The notes under the pieces: generated by a model
Told to the model about the DNA's origin: nothing
What the model saw: only the letters and a program-made list of their open reading frames with translations
Databases searched by the model: none
Made by a program: the position numbers and the translations under genes
Source of the DNA: Candidatus Nealsonbacteria bacterium
GTDB lineage: Bacteria; Patescibacteriota; Minisyncoccia; Minisyncoccales; JAGGXC01
NCBI GenBank assembly: GCA_026396195.1
Contig: JAPLXH010000003.1
Span: 1 to 50,758, forward strand
Direction: 5' to 3'
Length of the DNA: 50,758 nucleotides
In this document: in pieces, positions 48,583 to 50,758 of the stretch
How the letters are laid out: each line of letters begins with the position of its first letter
How positions within the stretch are numbered: the first letter of the stretch is position 1

Positions 48583-49701
48583 ATGAAAGAACAAAATTTG
48601 GTTTTATATCGAAAATATCGGCCGGAAAATTTTGCCGAAATTGTCGGCCAGAATCATATAGTGAGAACCCTAAGCAACGCGATTTCCGAGGGCATGGTTT
48701 CACATGCTTATTTATTCGCGGGTCCCCGAGGAACGGGAAAAACAACCATAGCCAGAATTTTGGCAAAATCCGTTAATTGTTCCAGCCGCCAGGAAAAAGA
48801 ATGGGAACCCTGCAATAAATGTTCTTCTTGCTTGGAAATAAGCCACGGGAGATCAATAGACCTGATTGAGATTGACGCCGCTTCTCATCGGGGAATTGAT
48901 GAGATGAGAGAGCTAAGAGATGGTATCAGATTTTTGCCGACCAAATCAAGGTACAAAGTTTTTATTATCGATGAATGTCATCAGCTTTCAAAAGACGCTG
49001 CCAATGCATTATTGAAAACCTTGGAAGAGCCGCCCTCCCACGCCATTTTTATCTTAGCCACCACTGAAATTCATAAAATGATTCCAACGATAATTTCCCG
49101 TTGTCAGAGATTTGATTTTAGAAAATTGACATCCAAAGAAATAGTTCAAAAATTGAAAACCATAATTCAAAAGGAAAAAGCCAATATCGAAGAAAAAGCC
49201 CTGAATCTGATCGCCTTGAATTCAGAAGGTTCAATCAGGGACGCGGAAGGATTTTTAGACCAAGCTTTAATTTTTGCCGGTTTTGAAAAACAAAAAGAAA
49301 TAAAAATGGAAGACATTAAAGATTTATTGGGATTGGTTGAAATAAATACGGTGGCAAAATTAGTGGATTTTATTGCTGAAAAAAACAGCCGGGGAGCGAT
49401 AGATTTTTTAAATGAGACGCTGGAAAAAGGATACGACCCCAAGGAGTTTGCCAAAACTCTTATTGAATACTTGAGGCAAGTTCTGCTTTTTAAAATTGAT
49501 TCCGGCTTGCAAAATCCCTTACTTTTAAGCTTAAGCGAGGATGAAAAAATAAAATTTCAAAATCAGATTAAAAATTTTGAAGAAAAAGATATTTTAAAAA
49601 TGCTAAATCTTTTTATTGAGGCCCAGGAAAAAATGCGATATTCATCAATTATCCAGCTTCCTCTGGAGCTGGCGCTTATTGAAGCTATCAACTCAAGATG
49701 A
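48583..49701 (+). CDS. dnaX: DNA polymerase III clamp-loader subunit gamma (short DnaX)
   Basis: 372 residues, only the AAA+ clamp-loader core (domains I-III), without the long tau tail. Walker A GPRGTGKTTIARI, zinc module CSSRQEKEWEPCNKCSSC, Walker B FIIDECHQLS, sensor 1 LATTEIHKM and the SRC motif SRCQRFDF. It opens the beta clamp. The stop overlaps the next start (ATGA). Confidence 0.94.
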   Translation: MKEQNLVLYRKYRPENFAEIVGQNHIVRTLSNAISEGMVSHAYLFAGPRGTGKTTIARILAKSVNCSSRQEKEWEPCNKCSSCLEISHGRSIDLIEIDAASHRGIDEMRELRDGIRFLPTKSRYKVFIIDECHQLSKDAANALLKTLEEPPSHAIFILATTEIHKMIPTIISRCQRFDFRKLTSKEIVQKLKTIIQKEKANIEEKALNLIALNSEGSIRDAEGFLDQALIFAGFEKQKEIKMEDIKDLLGLVEINTVAKLVDFIAEKNSRGAIDFLNETLEKGYDPKEFAKTLIEYLRQVLLFKIDSGLQNPLLLSLSEDEKIKFQNQIKNFEEKDILKMLNLFIEAQEKMRYSSIIQLPLELALIEAINSR

Positions 49702-50669
49702 AAAAAGGATTTATAATCTTTCAAATAGACGGGTTTTCTTTAGGCGACCTTATGGGGGCGATAGAAAGGGGAAATACCCCCTTTTTAAGATATTTGGTTA
49801 AAAACCAAAAATTTAAAATTCATAAAACCTATTGCGGGCTTTCACCTTTAAAAAGATTGGTATGTCTGATGTATGGGAAAGAGGAAGATTTTCCCGGATT
49901 GACCTGGTTTGATAAGAAAAAAAATAGGTTTGTCAGTATGTACGACCTTAATGACATTAAAGAGTTTGATAAAAAATTGAAAGGCGGGATTTTTCAGGGC
50001 GGGGCAACCGTTGGTGCCGTTTTTTCCGGTGGGTCCAAAGAAAGCTTGGGTTCGGTCGCCAACATAAATGGTCCTTCGCTTGCTGCGCTTTTGAGTTCTT
50101 TTTCAAAATTGGAAATATTTTTTTATTTAATTTCCGCTGTTTTTGCGATAATAATAGACCTTATTGTCGCCTTATTTACCAGATTGAAAAAAGGAGCTTT
50201 TTTTGAAGGAGTTTTTATAGAAAAAATTTTACATGTTTATACTTCAGAATTAGCTCAAAGAGCCGTTAAAAGAGGGACTCCTTCTTTGTATGTTAATTTT
50301 ACGGCTTTTGATCGAAGGTCTCATCGATTGGGTAAAAATAATATTTTAACCAAATTGACAATAAAAAATATAGACAATGAGATTAAAAAAATTTATGATT
50401 TGGCTAATAAAACCAATTTGATAAATTACGATTTTTTTGTTATTACCGACCACGGCCAAATCCAATCCCTGCCCTTTAAGGATTATTTTAAAAAGTCATT
50501 GAAAGAAACAATAAAAAGCAATTTAAAGACCGAAGTAATAGACGGTACTGACGCTGAAAAGGGAATGATTATCCATCAAGTTGAGGAACTTTTAAACGAC
50601 ATTCGTTGGTTGAAAAGAATAAGTTGGTTTTTGAGATTGAGATTTGATTTAACTAATGCCTTTATATAA
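49698..50669 (+). CDS. Alkaline-phosphatase-superfamily-like protein with a TM segment
   Basis: 323 residues. QIDGFSLGDLMGAIERGNTP near the start and FFVITDHGQ near residue 250 match the metal sites of type I phosphodiesterase/phosphatase proteins; FTAFDRRSHRLG is the second metal region. A TM helix lies at about 138-160. Substrate unknown. It overlaps dnaX by 4 nt and its 3' end overlaps a minus-strand gene by 94 nt. Confidence 0.72.
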   Translation: MKKGFIIFQIDGFSLGDLMGAIERGNTPFLRYLVKNQKFKIHKTYCGLSPLKRLVCLMYGKEEDFPGLTWFDKKKNRFVSMYDLNDIKEFDKKLKGGIFQGGATVGAVFSGGSKESLGSVANINGPSLAALLSSFSKLEIFFYLISAVFAIIIDLIVALFTRLKKGAFFEGVFIEKILHVYTSELAQRAVKRGTPSLYVNFTAFDRRSHRLGKNNILTKLTIKNIDNEIKKIYDLANKTNLINYDFFVITDHGQIQSLPFKDYFKKSLKETIKSNLKTEVIDGTDAEKGMIIHQVEELLNDIRWLKRISWFLRLRFDLTNAFI

Positions 50670-50758
50670 TTACCCGTATGCCCATCCCAGAACTCCGATT
50701 TATCTTTAAGGCGCGCCTCTATTAGCACATCCATAACCTTATTTAAGAACTGTTTCTT
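50576..50758 (-). CDS. MiaB/MtaB-like methylthiotransferase, C-terminal TRAM part (partial)
   Basis: The frame is open from the right edge of the window (60 residues seen) to TGA at 50578-50576. It reads KKQFLNKVMDVLIEARLKDK, then SEFWDGHTGNYIKALVKS, like the TRAM domain that ends radical-SAM tRNA methylthiotransferases ('VLIE...G.T.NY..V.V'). The radical-SAM part lies outside the window. The last 31 codons overlap the plus-strand phosphatase-like gene. Confidence 0.5.
   Translation of the reverse strand, partial: KKQFLNKVMDVLIEARLKDKSEFWDGHTGNYIKALVKSNLNLKNQLILFNQRMSFKSSST

Noticed and set aside
50669-50758. Plus-strand continuation of the phosphatase-like gene
   Set aside because: TAA ends it at 50667-50669 and the bases beyond it code well only on the minus strand.

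Overview
The window looks like a chromosome segment of a Patescibacteria (CPR) bacterium, probably Parcubacteria-like. This is inferred, not proven. The reasons are the AT-rich sequence, very short intergenic gaps, many genes starting 6-9 nt behind a -10 box with no ribosome binding site, a ProRS without the large editing insert, MreB without MreC/D, an 80-residue GIY-YIG protein beside tRNA genes, surface proteins with thrombospondin-like repeats, and many small proteins of unknown function. The code appears standard: long conserved genes carry no in-frame TGA.

Layout. 1-5158 is core: the end of an acetyl-CoA synthetase, proS, mreB, gatC, gatA and a conserved one-TM protein. 5198-5944 is a tRNA cluster: an intact initiator tRNA, two partial initiator-like copies, a GIY-YIG ORF between two of them, then tRNA-Met and tRNA-Asp. 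5990-10524 is a chain of small unrelated genes. Most are separated by a repeat that copies the 3' end of tRNA-Asp plus its terminator (here called R elements). 10595-19597 continues as accessory DNA: a small EamA transporter, a TIM-barrel-like protein, surface proteins, a histidine kinase, a Nudix-like/HD fusion, an AlkD-like protein and small ORFs. 19776-24109 holds a single-chain PheRS, gyrB and a CapA-like protein; 24143-27763 is a giant LamG/Ig-like surface protein. 27832-31031 has secE-nusG-rplK, then dCMP deaminase and a doubled ThyX-like protein (dTMP synthesis). 31118-34069 is a membrane-anchored Clp-type ATPase. 34168-37764 is the mraZ-rsmH-ftsL-ftsI division cluster. 37815-39890 is a second tRNA-anchored (tRNA-Glu) island of membrane proteins ending in a degenerate R element. 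39918-43375 carries two transporters, rmuC and rplU. 43429-44403 holds two structured RNA loci. 44431-50758 has recR, a broken dnaB and cysS on the minus strand, then gtrA-like, dnaX and a phosphatase-like gene, and at the edge the minus-strand end of a MiaB/MtaB-like gene.

Most interesting. (1) The tRNA-Asp-anchored cassette array. (2) Two paralogous loci (6030-6702 and 43879-44403) sharing a +1 stem-loop, a second leader hairpin, a related small protein and a conserved structured 3' UTR, with a third structured transcript next to one of them. (3) A stop codon inside ftsL and a deletion plus frameshift inside dnaB, two essential genes. (4) A mitochondrial-type single-chain PheRS. (5) Three genes whose best start is ATC, ATT or ATA.
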